64,000 nt of DNA from the NCBI RefSeq assembly GCF_002938435.1, contig NZ_POQT01000018.1, forward strand, positions 19,412 through 83,411, given 5' to 3'. The position numbers were made by a program, and so were the translations under genes. This DNA is from Blastococcus saxobsidens. Lineage in GTDB: Bacteria; Actinomycetota; Actinomycetes; Mycobacteriales; Geodermatophilaceae. The notes below the pieces were generated by a model that had not been told where the DNA came from, made no database searches, and was given only the letters and a program-made list of their open reading frames with translations. This document shows, piece after piece, positions 30,538 to 38,033 of this stretch. Position 1 is the stretch's first letter. Every line of letters starts with the position of its first letter.

Positions 30538-31044
30538 ATGACCGAGCGGAAGCCGCCGGGAGTCTCGTACGAGACCTGGGTGGAGCACCAGATCGCCCGC
30601 GGGCAGGCCCGCGGCGACTTCGAGAACCTGTCCGGGGCCGGCCGGCCGCTGCCCCGCGAGGCGCTGTCGGAGAACGCCTACGACTGGGCCGTCGCCAAGG
30701 CGCGGCGCGAGGGCGTCGAGACCGCGGCCATGCTGCCTCCGGGCCTCGCGCTGCGCCGTGAGCGCGACGAGCTGCCCGGGCGCGCCGCCCGGCTCACCTC
30801 CGAGGCCGAGGTCCGGGGGCTGGCCGAGGACTACAACGCGCGGGTGGAGGCCTTGTGGCGCCGTCCCGCGGAGAGCCGGTGGGCCCCGGTGCCCGGCCTG
30901 GCCGACGTCGACGCGCTGCTGGACGGCTGGCGACGGGACCGTCCACCGGCGCCACCGGCGATCGCGCCGCAGGTGGAGGTGGTCCCGCCGGCGGGTCGCC
31001 TCTCCCGCCTGGCGGCGCGGCTGCGCCGCCGTCGTCCGGCCTGA
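30538..31044 (+). CDS. DUF1992 (DnaJ homologue subfamily C28-type) protein
   Basis: A 168-residue protein whose first half is the DUF1992 domain: VSYETWVEHQIARGQARGDFENLSGAGRPLP and LPPGLALRRERDEL. Despite the DNAJC28 name there is no J domain or HPD motif. Function of the family is poorly known. ATG 30538 directly follows GGAGGGCG. The C-terminal 40 residues are Pro/Arg rich. It is divergent from SulP and shares the intergenic dyad. Confidence 0.82.
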   Translation: MTERKPPGVSYETWVEHQIARGQARGDFENLSGAGRPLPREALSENAYDWAVAKARREGVETAAMLPPGLALRRERDELPGRAARLTSEAEVRGLAEDYNARVEALWRRPAESRWAPVPGLADVDALLDGWRRDRPPAPPAIAPQVEVVPPAGRLSRLAARLRRRRPA

Positions 31045-31052
31045 CCGGCGGG

Positions 31053-31181
31053 TCAGTCCTCCGCGTCCTCCTGCTCGTGCGCGGCGAGCTCGCGGGTGGC
31101 CATGCCGCCGGAGCCACCCTCGTCGTGCTGGCCCGGGTGGAGGTTGATGGGCTGGTCGTCGTCCTCGCGTGGCTCGGTCAC
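31053..31181 (-). CDS. Small acidic hypothetical protein (42 aa)
   Basis: GTG 31181 opens a 42-codon frame: TEPREDDDQPINLHPGQHDE, a Gly-rich turn, then ATRELAAHEQEDAED. Codon usage is typical for the window and the composition (acidic, His/Gln) is protein-like, but the RBS is weak and no family is recognised. It is convergent with the DUF1992 gene, 8 nt away. Confidence 0.5.
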   Translation of the reverse strand: MTEPREDDDQPINLHPGQHDEGGSGGMATRELAAHEQEDAED

Positions 31182-31318
31182 GGCCCGAGCGTGCCTCTGT
31201 GCCGGGTGCCGCGCAGGTCGGGAGGTCCCTGGTCGCCCCGTGCCGTCCGCCCGGAGCGAACGAGGGCCTGCCTGCCGATCGGCGGGGTAGGGGAGCGGTC
31301 CGCCACGAAGGAGGCACC

Positions 31319-31495
31319 ATGACCGAGACACCGGGCACCGACCGCGACGAGGCCAGGGAGAACGTCCGCGACGAGACCCCGCTGGTCCCCGAGGACGTCG
31401 AGGGGGCCGGCGACGACGTCCGGCCACAGGGGGACGAGGGCGTGACGGGCGACGACGCCAAGCCCTCGGCGGGCGACACCGAGCTCGGCACCTGA
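31319..31495 (+). CDS. Small acidic disordered protein (58 aa)
   Basis: ATG 31319 has a near-perfect ribosome site (AAGGAGGCACC). The 58-residue product is strongly acidic and Gly/Asp/Glu-rich (TETPGTDRDEARENVRDE at the start, TELGT at the end), with no hydrophobic core, so it is probably disordered. No family recognised. A 12-bp terminator hairpin follows 18 nt after its stop, which supports it as a separate transcription unit. Confidence 0.72.
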   Translation: MTETPGTDRDEARENVRDETPLVPEDVEGAGDDVRPQGDEGVTGDDAKPSAGDTELGT

Positions 31496-31512
31496 CCCGC
31501 CGGCGGTCGGTT

Positions 31513-31546
31513 CCGCCGCCCCGGGGGGTGACCTCCGGGGCGGCGG
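31513..31546. terminator. Bidirectional hairpin terminator
   Basis: CCGCCGCCCCGG and CCGGGGCGGCGG form a perfect 12-bp stem around a 10-nt loop. It lies between the small acidic protein gene (plus) and the membrane protein gene (minus). Confidence 0.8.
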
Positions 31547-31555
31547 CGGAGCCGG

Positions 31556-32071
31556 TCAGGCGCGGGGCGCCCGGCCCGCCTGCTGCATGCGCCACCCGTA
31601 GCGGGTCAGCCCTCGCGGCTTGTGGACCGACAGCACGACGGCGCCCAGCAGCACCACCAGCGCTCCCAGGCTGTGGACGAGCGGTGAGCTGCTGAGCGGT
31701 ACCGCCGACCCGTCGGCGATCCGGGCCGTGGCGGCGAGCCGGCCCAGCGTTCCCGTGTAGAGCAGCAGCACCCCGGTGGCGAGGACCGTCAGGACCAGCT
31801 TGACCACGACCCACCAGTGGCGGACCAGGCCCCACGGGGTGAGCAGTGACTGGAGGACGCCGCTGACCAGCGAGGCGACCGCGAGCGGGACGAGCACCCA
31901 CCAGCCGATCCGGTCGAGGACGAGGTAGCCGGCTCGGACCAGCTGGGCGTCGGACGAACCGGCGACCACGGCGCTCAGGGCGACCGCGACCACCACGGCG
32001 CCCAGCCAGCCGACCGACGAGGTGACGTGGAGCGTCAGGGTGGCCTTGCGCACGACGGGGGGCGCGGTCAC
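31556..32071 (-). CDS. Four-helix integral membrane protein (DUF2269/CopD-like)
   Basis: A 171-residue protein with about four hydrophobic helices, starting TLTLHVTSSVGWLGAVVVAVALS. The HxxxSxxWxG entry and the layout resemble DUF2269 and CopD-like membrane proteins; the copper-transport role of CopD is not implied. GTG 32071 overlaps the stop of the small membrane protein upstream (GTGA), so the two are co-translated. A divergent TetR gene probably controls them. Confidence 0.7.
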   Translation of the reverse strand: MTAPPVVRKATLTLHVTSSVGWLGAVVVAVALSAVVAGSSDAQLVRAGYLVLDRIGWWVLVPLAVASLVSGVLQSLLTPWGLVRHWWVVVKLVLTVLATGVLLLYTGTLGRLAATARIADGSAVPLSSSPLVHSLGALVVLLGAVVLSVHKPRGLTRYGWRMQQAGRAPRA

Positions 32072-32217
32072 GAATGGAGACCGGGACCGTGGTCCACGCC
32101 GAGGAGTGCTCCGGCGAGCAGGAGCAGCAGCAGGAGCCCGGCCACCACGGCCAGCGCCACCACCCACCGGGGCGTGCGCGGTGGGCCCCCGTGCTGCGGA
32201 GCGTTCCGGATGACCAT
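32068..32217 (-). CDS. Small single-helix membrane protein (49 aa)
   Basis: Forty-nine residues with one hydrophobic helix (WVVALAVVAGLLLLLLLAGA, about 19-38), short basic N-terminus and a GVDHGPGLHS tail. ATG 32217. Its TGA overlaps the next gene's GTG by 3 nt. No family recognised. It begins about 43 nt from the divergent tetR start, with an operator-like dyad between. Confidence 0.62.
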   Translation of the reverse strand: MVIRNAPQHGGPPRTPRWVVALAVVAGLLLLLLLAGALLGVDHGPGLHS

Positions 32218-32225
32218 GACGGGAA

Positions 32226-32253
32226 CGATACAACGTGTCTCGATGAATAGGAT
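32226..32253. promoter_or_regulatory. TetR operator candidate and tetR -10 hexamer
   Basis: CGATACA-ACG-TGTCTCG (32226-32242) is a 17-nt dyad with one mismatch pair, placed between the divergent tetR and membrane protein genes. TAGGAT (32248-32253) fits a -10 hexamer 6 nt before ATG 32260. Confidence 0.5.
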
Positions 32254-32259
32254 GTGCCC

Positions 32260-32829
32260 ATGCCGCGACTCCGGGAGGGCACGCTCGCCGCGCACCGGTC
32301 CGTGGTGCAGGCCGCGATCCTGGACGCGACCGGGGCCCTGGTGGCCCGCGGCGGGCTGCGTGCGGTCACGATGTCGCAGGTGGCCGCGGACGCGGGCATC
32401 GGCCGGGCGACGCTGTACCGGTACTTCCCGGACGTCGACGCGCTGCTGCACGCCTGGCACGAACGGCGGCTCGGGCAGCACCTGCACGAACTGGCCGGAC
32501 TGCGGCGCGCCGGCGGGCCGGCGCTGGACCGGCTGGCCGCGGTCCTGCAGGCCTTCGGCTCCATCCGGCACCGGCACCCGGGCGTCGGCGACGCGGCTCC
32601 CCTGCACGGCGGTGCGGCCGTGACGCGGGCGCACGGGCACGTGCGCGAGATGGTCCACGGGCTCGTCTCCGCGGCGGCCGCCGACGGCGCCGTCCGGACG
32701 GACGTGCCTCCGGCGGAGCTCGCGGCCTACTGCCTCGCGTCGCTGGACGCGGCAGCGGAGCTGGGCTCGGGAGAGGCGGTCGAGCGCCTGGTCGCGGTGA
32801 CGCTCGACGGGCTCCGGCCGCGGGGGTGA
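32260..32829 (+). CDS. TetR/AcrR-family transcriptional regulator
   Basis: A 189-residue TetR protein. Its N-terminal helix-turn-helix reads AILDATGALVARGG...TMSQVAADAGIGRATLYRYFPD. The C-terminal ligand domain is Ala-rich and unrecognised. ATG 32260 preferred over GTG 32254 because TAGGAT lies 6 nt upstream, making the mRNA leaderless. It is divergent from two small membrane protein genes, its most likely targets, with a dyad between. The candidate selenoprotein gene starts 169 nt after its stop, with nothing supportable in that gap. Confidence 0.85.
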   Translation: MPRLREGTLAAHRSVVQAAILDATGALVARGGLRAVTMSQVAADAGIGRATLYRYFPDVDALLHAWHERRLGQHLHELAGLRRAGGPALDRLAAVLQAFGSIRHRHPGVGDAAPLHGGAAVTRAHGHVREMVHGLVSAAAADGAVRTDVPPAELAAYCLASLDAAAELGSGEAVERLVAVTLDGLRPRG

Positions 32830-32998
32830 CCGGCGCCGCGGTCAGGAGCTGCGGACGGCGAAGTGGTGAGGGCGAACAGGGCGATGCTCACCCGGGCGAG
32901 CGCCGGCGGCATGGGTGCGACGGTAGCGACGCCGGGCTGCCGGGCGAGCCATCCGCCCGCCCGCGCGCTTCGGTGCCGACCTCCCTACGGTGGAGGTC

Positions 32999-33658
32999 AT
33001 GGACAGCTCCGACCTGCTCGCGCTGCGGACCGACGACCGCGCGGCCCTGCTCCTCGTCGGCCTGCGGGGCGACTGGTAGCCCTACTGCTGCGCCCAGGCG
33101 GTCCGTCTGGCCCAGTCGTCGTCCCGGCTCGCTGCTGCGGGTACCGAGGTCGTGCTCGCCTCGGTCGATCCACCGGAGGTGCAGCTGGCCTTCGACCACA
33201 CCTGGCGCGTCCCCTACCGCTGGGTGAGCGATCCCGACGGGTCCCGGCTGGCCCGTCCGCTGGACGCCTGGGACCAGGACGCCTCGATCTTCCGGCCGGT
33301 GGTCGTGGCGGTGGGGCCGGACGGCGGCGAGGTGTTCCGCGAGCGCTCCCGCGACTTCACCGACCGCCCCGACGACGAGCCGATCCTGACCGCCGTCGAG
33401 CGGCTCGGCCTCCCGGCGCTGCCCGAGCCGGGACCGTGGACCCTGGACGGCGTCGACCCGCGGCCGTCCGAACGCGCGTTCACGCCGGCCTCGTTCATCC
33501 CCTACTTCCGCGCGATCAAGTTCAACACCCTCGCGCTGAGCGAGCGGATGGTCGACGAGCGGGACCGGGACGAGGTGCTGACCGAGAACACCATGGCAAT
33601 CTCCTTCCTCGACGCGTTCGACGCCTGGCGCGCCGAGCACCCACCGCGCGGGCAGTGA
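32999..33658 (+). CDS. Peroxiredoxin-like (AhpC/TSA-type) protein with in-frame UAG at the catalytic Cys/Sec site: candidate UAG-encoded selenoprotein
   Basis: ATG 32999 follows GGAGGTC. Read through one TAG (33077-33079, codon 27), the frame gives 219 residues with high third-position GC on both sides of it. The context is LVGLRGDW-*-PYCCAQAVRLAQ, which matches the family pattern RGxW-C-PYCxxQ, so the TAG replaces the peroxidatic Cys. The downstream region (VVLASVDPPE, VPYRWVSDPDGSRLARPLDAW) continues the thioredoxin-like fold; a longer C-terminal tail is unassigned. TGC or TGT cannot become TAG in one step, which argues against a simple nonsense mutation. A SECIS-like hairpin lies at 33094-33110. 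UAG-directed selenocysteine is known in Geodermatophilus and Blastococcus. Likely role: thiol/selenol peroxide reduction with a U-P-Y-C centre. Alternative: a pseudogene. Confidence 0.82.
33094..33110 (+). promoter_or_regulatory. Bacterial SECIS-like hairpin downstream of UAG
   Basis: CCAGGC (33094-33099) pairs with GTCTGG (33105-33110), six base pairs including one G-U, around loop GGUCC. The first loop G is 21 nt past the TAG. Bacterial SECIS elements lie inside the coding sequence directly after the Sec codon, with a small apical loop containing conserved G near this distance. SelB binding is inferred only. Confidence 0.55.
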
Positions 33659-34228
33659 TCAGGACGGCGGGCGGCGGGGGCCGGGCTCGTCCCGCTCGGC
33701 TCCGAGCAGGCGCTCCGCGCCCGGGACGTCGGAGAAGAGCCACGGGTCCAGCGGCTCGGACCGCCGGATCACGCTGACCGCCCCGGTGCGCTCCAGGACC
33801 ACGCAGCGCACCTCGGCGAGGTCCCGGATGCCGGCCAGGCGGAGCTTCTGCCGCAACTCGTCCTCGGCGACGTGGGCGGCGCGCAGGTTGTCCGTCAGCG
33901 GGGTGGGGCCGGCCATGAGGAGGACGGGCGGACGGTTCATCAGCCGGTCCACCCACCGGCTCTGCCGCAGCCGGGCCAGCGTGGTCTGCGTCGCGAACAA
34001 CGTGACCATCGCGACGACGCCGGTGGCCAGGGTGGGATCGAGCAGCAGCACGGTCCGCCCCACCACCGCGCCGAGCGCGATCGCGCACCCCAGGTCGAAG
34101 CTGGACATGGTCGCGAGGCTGCGCTGGCCCACCAGGCGGACGCAGAGGACCAGGGTCAGGTACATCGCCACCGTGGTGAGCACGACCAGCGCGGCAGTTC
34201 CCGCGTCGATCCCGAGCTGCTCCCGCAT
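33659..34228 (-). CDS. DUF421 (YetF/YcaP-type) membrane protein
   Basis: A 189-residue protein: two to three N-terminal hydrophobic helices (LVVLTTVAMYLTLVLCVRLVG), the family RLVGQRSLATMSSFDLGCAIALGAVVGR, then a cytoplasmic DUF421 domain (NRPPVLLMAGPTPLTDNLRAAHV, DELRQKLRLAGI). Function of the family is not settled. ATG 34228 follows AGGGGATCCG. It is convergent with the selenoprotein candidate with no bases between their stop codons. Confidence 0.88.
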   Translation of the reverse strand: MREQLGIDAGTAALVVLTTVAMYLTLVLCVRLVGQRSLATMSSFDLGCAIALGAVVGRTVLLLDPTLATGVVAMVTLFATQTTLARLRQSRWVDRLMNRPPVLLMAGPTPLTDNLRAAHVAEDELRQKLRLAGIRDLAEVRCVVLERTGAVSVIRRSEPLDPWLFSDVPGAERLLGAERDEPGPRRPPS

Positions 34229-34296
34229 CGGATCCCCTCGGCGTCGACGGTCGGACCGGCCCATTGTCGCCGGTCCGCGTCGTCGGCGGCCGGGCC

Positions 34297-34752
34297 TCAG
34301 CCGGCGAGCGTCCGGAGGATGCGGGCCAGCGTCGTGCGGTCCTCCTCCCCCAGGCGGGCGAACAGCTCCGCGGAGTCGGCCGCCCGGGCCCGCCCGACCT
34401 CGCCCCGGATGCGCCGGCCCTCCTCGGTGGGTCGCAGCAGCACCGCCCTCCGGTCACCCGGATCGGGCGTGCGCTCGACCAGGCCGCGTTCCTGCAGCCC
34501 GTCGGCCACCTCGGTCGCCGAGCGCGGGGCGATGTGCAGGGAGTCGGCGAGGTCGGACAGGCGCACCCCGTCGCGCTCGCAGACCACCCGCAGCGCCCGG
34601 GCCTGGTGCGGGGAGAGGTCCCAGGGGGCGAGGGCGTCGCGCCATCGGCGCCGCTGGGTGCGGGCCGCGCGCATGAGGAGGTCGCCCAGCTCGCCGCTCC
34701 CGTCGTCCGCCACGGGGGAATGGTAGCGACGACCCCGCGTGTTCCTCATCAT
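34297..34752 (-). CDS. MarR-family transcriptional regulator
   Basis: A 151-residue MarR protein: winged helix at about residues 45-110 (LSPHQARALRVV, VRLSDLADSLHIAPRSATEVADGL, RTPDPGDRRAVLLRPTEEG). ATG 34752 (or 34749) follows GAGG by about 7 nt. It is divergent from a multidrug-type ABC exporter, and a perfect dyad TGAGGTAACCTCA overlaps its own start, so it very likely represses itself and the exporter until a ligand binds. Confidence 0.88.
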   Translation of the reverse strand: MMRNTRGRRYHSPVADDGSGELGDLLMRAARTQRRRWRDALAPWDLSPHQARALRVVCERDGVRLSDLADSLHIAPRSATEVADGLQERGLVERTPDPGDRRAVLLRPTEEGRRIRGEVGRARAADSAELFARLGEEDRTTLARILRTLAG

Positions 34753-34764
34753 GAGGTAACCTCA
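34752..34764. promoter_or_regulatory. MarR operator candidate between marR and ABC exporter
   Basis: TGAGGTAACCTCA is a perfect 13-nt palindrome. It overlaps CCTCATCATGAGG (34744-34756), a second perfect palindrome covering the marR start codon. Two abutting dyads between divergent marR and exporter genes fit a repressor pair of sites. Confidence 0.62.
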
Positions 34765-34799
34765 GCAATCGTGGAAGGGGAGGTGGTGGCATCACCGAG

Positions 34800-36641
34800 A
34801 TGACGACGGGCGGCCGGGGCGGTGGTCCCGGTGGTGGTGGCATCGGTCGCCGGCCCGACCCCGCCGACCGGGCCCAGCTCGAGCGCTCCCCCGTCCGCTG
34901 GAGCCGCGTCGCCGCGCTGTTCCGCCCCTACCGCTGGCAGCTCGCCGTCGTCGTGGCCCTGATCGTCGCCTCCTCCGTCGTCGCCCTGGCCACCCCGTTC
35001 CTGATCCGCCTGGTGATCGACGAGGCCATCCCCGAGCAGGACGTGCCGCTGCTGCTGTGGGCGGTCGGCGGCATGCTGGCGGTCACCGTGGTCACGGCGA
35101 TCTTCGGCGTCGTCCAGACCTGGCTGTCCACCACCGTCGGGCAGCGCGTCATGCACGGCCTGCGGACGGCGGTCTTCGCGCACCTGCAGCGCCAGTCGCT
35201 CGGCTTCTTCACCCGCACCAGGGGTGGGGAGGTGCAGTCGCGGCTGATGAACGACGTCGGCAGCATGCAGTCGGTCGTCACCTCTACCGCGACGTCGTTC
35301 GCCTCCAGCGCCACGACGGTCATCGGCACCGTCGTCGCCATGGCGGTGCTGAGCTGGCGGCTGTCCCTGCTGTCGCTCGTCGTGCTGCCGCCGGCGGTGT
35401 GGCTGACCCGCCGGGTGGCCCGCATGCGCCGGGCGATCACCGCGCAGCGCCAGCGGCACCTGGCCGACCTGCACTCCCAGGTGGAGGAGGGGCTCTCGGT
35501 CAGCGGGGTGCTCCTGGGCAAGACCCTGGGCGCGGGGCCCGCGCAGTCCCGGCGCTTCGCCGGCACGTCGGAGTTCCTCGTCGACCTCGAGGTGCGCTCG
35601 CAGCTCGCCGGCCGCTGGCGCATGGCCACCATGAGCATCGTCTTCGCCGGCATCCCGGCGCTGATCTACCTGGCCGCGGGGCTGCCCGCGACGTCGGGCG
35701 GCATGACCATCGGCACCCTGGTCGCCTTCACCACGCTGCAGGGCGCGCTCTTCCGGCCGCTCATGCAGCTGCTGGACATCGGCGTCTCGCTCACCGCCTC
35801 CATGGCCCTGTTCAGCAGGGTGTTCGAGTACCTGGACCTGCCCGTCGACATCGACGACCCTGCCGACCCGGTCCGCGTGGACCCCGCCGGCGCCCGCGGC
35901 GAGGTCCGGTTCGAGCACGTGGGCTTCCGCTACCCCGACGGCGTCCGCCCCGCGCTGACCGGCATCGACGTCGTGGTGCCGGCCGGGACGACGCTGGCGC
36001 TGGTCGGCGAGACCGGATCGGGCAAGAGCACGCTGGCCTCGCTGGTGGCCCGGCTCAACGACCCCACGACCGGGCGCGTGCTGGTCGACGGCGTGGACGT
36101 GCGGGACATGCGGCTGGCCGACCTCGCGCAGGTCGTCGGCGTCGTCAGCCAGGAGACCTACCTGCTGCACGGGACGGTCCGGGAGAACCTGCTGCACGCC
36201 CGTCCCGACGCCACCGACGAGGAGGTCGTCGACGCCGCCCGCCGGGCCCAGGTGCACGACGTCGTCACCGCGCTGCCCGACGGCTACGAGACCGTGGTGG
36301 GTGCCCGCGGGCACCGGTTCTCCGGCGGGGAGAAGCAGCGGCTGGCCATCGCCCGCACGCTGCTGCGCGATCCGCGGGTGCTGGTGCTCGACGAGGCGAC
36401 GAGCGCGCTGGACAACGAGACCGAGCGGGCGGTGCAGGCGGCGCTCGACGAGGCGAGCCGCGGCCGCACGACGATCACCATCGCTCACCGGCTGTCCACG
36501 GTGCGGCACGCCGACTGCATCGCCGTCCTGGACGCGGGTCGGATCGTCGAGCAGGGGACGCACGAGGAGCTCATGGCGCGGGGCGGCCGCTACGCCCGGC
36601 TGGCCGGCATGGCCCAGCGGGACGCAGTGCTCAGCTCCTGA
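34800..36641 (+). CDS. ABC exporter, fused membrane and ATPase domains (MdlB-like)
   Basis: A 613-residue half-transporter: Gly-rich N-terminus, six membrane helices (about 45-330), then an ATPase domain with Walker A GETGSGKST, signature FSGGEKQR (variant of LSGGQ), Walker B VLVLDEATSALD and H-loop IAHRLSTV. Such exporters work as homo- or heterodimers in lipid or drug efflux; there is no partner gene adjacent, so a homodimer is likely. ATG 34800 with AGGGGAGG about 16 nt upstream. Divergent marR probably controls it. Repeat copy 3 follows the stop. Confidence 0.92.
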   Translation: MTTGGRGGGPGGGGIGRRPDPADRAQLERSPVRWSRVAALFRPYRWQLAVVVALIVASSVVALATPFLIRLVIDEAIPEQDVPLLLWAVGGMLAVTVVTAIFGVVQTWLSTTVGQRVMHGLRTAVFAHLQRQSLGFFTRTRGGEVQSRLMNDVGSMQSVVTSTATSFASSATTVIGTVVAMAVLSWRLSLLSLVVLPPAVWLTRRVARMRRAITAQRQRHLADLHSQVEEGLSVSGVLLGKTLGAGPAQSRRFAGTSEFLVDLEVRSQLAGRWRMATMSIVFAGIPALIYLAAGLPATSGGMTIGTLVAFTTLQGALFRPLMQLLDIGVSLTASMALFSRVFEYLDLPVDIDDPADPVRVDPAGARGEVRFEHVGFRYPDGVRPALTGIDVVVPAGTTLALVGETGSGKSTLASLVARLNDPTTGRVLVDGVDVRDMRLADLAQVVGVVSQETYLLHGTVRENLLHARPDATDEEVVDAARRAQVHDVVTALPDGYETVVGARGHRFSGGEKQRLAIARTLLRDPRVLVLDEATSALDNETERAVQAALDEASRGRTTITIAHRLSTVRHADCIAVLDAGRIVEQGTHEELMARGGRYARLAGMAQRDAVLSS

Positions 36642-36649
36642 CGCACCGG

Positions 36650-36708
36650 GGCATGGGAAGCGATACATGCGTCCGGGAGCCCTGGACGCATGTATCGCTT
36701 CCCATGCC
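36650..36708. repeat. Interspersed hairpin repeat, copy 3
   Basis: Arms of 25 nt with perfect complementarity (36650-36674 and 36684-36708) around a 9-nt loop. The arms begin GGCATGGGAAGCGATACA as in copy 1. It lies between the ABC exporter and the Old Yellow Enzyme gene, ending 39 nt before the latter's ATG. Confidence 0.9.
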
Positions 36709-36747
36709 TCGGGAATCGGAGGCGGGGCGGATCCGGTTGCGCGCGAC

Positions 36748-37827
36748 ATGGACCTGTTCTCCCCCGTGCGGCTCGGCGACCTCGAGCTCGCCAACCGCGT
36801 CGTCATGGCCCCGCTCACCCGGATGCGCTCCGGTCGCGCCGGCGTTCCCCGCGACATCGTCGTCGAGCACTACGAGCAACGGGCCGGCGTCGGCCTGATC
36901 ATCACCGAGGGCACGTTTCCCAACGACGAGTCGCGCGCCTTCGCCGGCCAGCCGGGCATCGTCACCGAGGAGCAGGCGGAGGGGTGGCGCAGGGTCGCCG
37001 ACGCGGTGCACGCCCGTGGCGGCCGGGTGGTCATGCAGGTCATGCACGGCGGGCGGGTCTCGCACCCCGAGCTCACCGGCACGCGGGTCGTCGCGCCGAG
37101 CGCGATCCCGATCCGCGGCGAAGTGCACGTCGGCGGCGGCGTGAAGCAGCCGTTCCCGGTGCCGCACGCCCTCACCACCGAGGAGGCGCGCGCGACGATC
37201 GCCGACTTCGTCGCGGCCTCGGAGCGCGCGGTCGAGGCCGGGCTGGACGGTGTCGAGCTGCACGCGGCCAACGGCTACCTGCTGCACGAGTTCCTGTCGC
37301 CGGCGTCCAACCAGCGCGAGGACGTCTACGGCGGCAGCCCCGAGAACCGCGCCCGCTTCGTGATCGAGGTGGCCACCGCCGTGGCCGAGGCCGTCGGTGC
37401 CGGCCGGGTCGGCATCCGGATCTCGCCCGAGCACAACATCCAGGACGCCCTGGAGACCGACCGCGAGGACGTCCTGGCCACCTACGGTGCGCTGGTGGAC
37501 GGGCTCCGGCCGCTGGGCCTGGCCTACCTCAGCGTGTTGCACGTGGAACCAGGCGGCGAGCTGGTGCAGGAGCTGCGCACCCGCTTCGGCGGACCGCTGG
37601 TGGCCAACAGCGGCTTCGGCCGGATCACCACCCGCGAGGAGGCCGTACGGCTGATCGAGGACGCGCACGCCGAGGCCGTCGCCGTCGGGCGTCCGGTCCT
37701 CGCCAACCCCGACCTGGTCGAGCGCTGGCGCGGGGAGCACCCGGAGAACGAGCCGGACACGCGCACCTTCTACGCGTCCGGGCCCGAGGGCTACATCGAC
37801 TACCCGACCCTTCCCGCGGCCTCCTGA
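36748..37827 (+). CDS. Old Yellow Enzyme family ene-reductase
   Basis: A 359-residue FMN TIM-barrel: LFSPVRLGDLELANRVVMAPLTRMRS at the N-terminus, VMQVMHGGRVSHPE, the substrate-binding HAANGYLLHEFLSP (His/Asn pair with Tyr), QREDVYGGSPENRARF and the FMN-phosphate-binding segment VANSGFGRITTREEA. Family members reduce activated C=C bonds with NADPH. ATG 36748 chosen at MDLFSPVRLGD. A 14-bp terminator follows 6 nt after the stop. Confidence 0.92.
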   Translation: MDLFSPVRLGDLELANRVVMAPLTRMRSGRAGVPRDIVVEHYEQRAGVGLIITEGTFPNDESRAFAGQPGIVTEEQAEGWRRVADAVHARGGRVVMQVMHGGRVSHPELTGTRVVAPSAIPIRGEVHVGGGVKQPFPVPHALTTEEARATIADFVAASERAVEAGLDGVELHAANGYLLHEFLSPASNQREDVYGGSPENRARFVIEVATAVAEAVGAGRVGIRISPEHNIQDALETDREDVLATYGALVDGLRPLGLAYLSVLHVEPGGELVQELRTRFGGPLVANSGFGRITTREEAVRLIEDAHAEAVAVGRPVLANPDLVERWRGEHPENEPDTRTFYASGPEGYIDYPTLPAAS

Positions 37828-37833
37828 CCCGAG

Positions 37834-37865
37834 GGGGCCGGCCGGGCTCGCGCCCGGCCGGCCCC
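37834..37865 (+). terminator. Hairpin terminator after the ene-reductase gene
   Basis: GGGGCCGGCCGGGC and GCCCGGCCGGCCCC form a perfect 14-bp stem with loop TCGC, starting 6 nt after the TGA. Confidence 0.82.
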
Positions 37866-38033
37866 GCCCCGCAGGCCCACCCGAGGTCCGGGACCTCCTG
37901 ACCGGACCCGCGTCAGGAGAACCCGGGTGGCTGGGCAGCTCACGAAGCGACCCGCAGCGTGCCCGAGCCACGTACCTTCGCGCCTCCCGGGTTCGGAACA
38001 CATCCGTCCGCCGATCGCGAGGAGCGTCATCAG

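Noticed and set aside
30538..31044. DnaJ co-chaperone
   Set aside because: The DUF1992 family carries the DNAJC28 name, but no J domain or HPD motif is present.
32999..33658. Simple nonsense-mutated pseudogene, or pyrrolysine, as the explanation of the TAG
   Set aside because: The TAG sits precisely on the catalytic Cys/Sec site, two substitutions away from a Cys codon, with no other lesion in the frame. Pyrrolysine is not expected at a redox-active site or in this type of organism.
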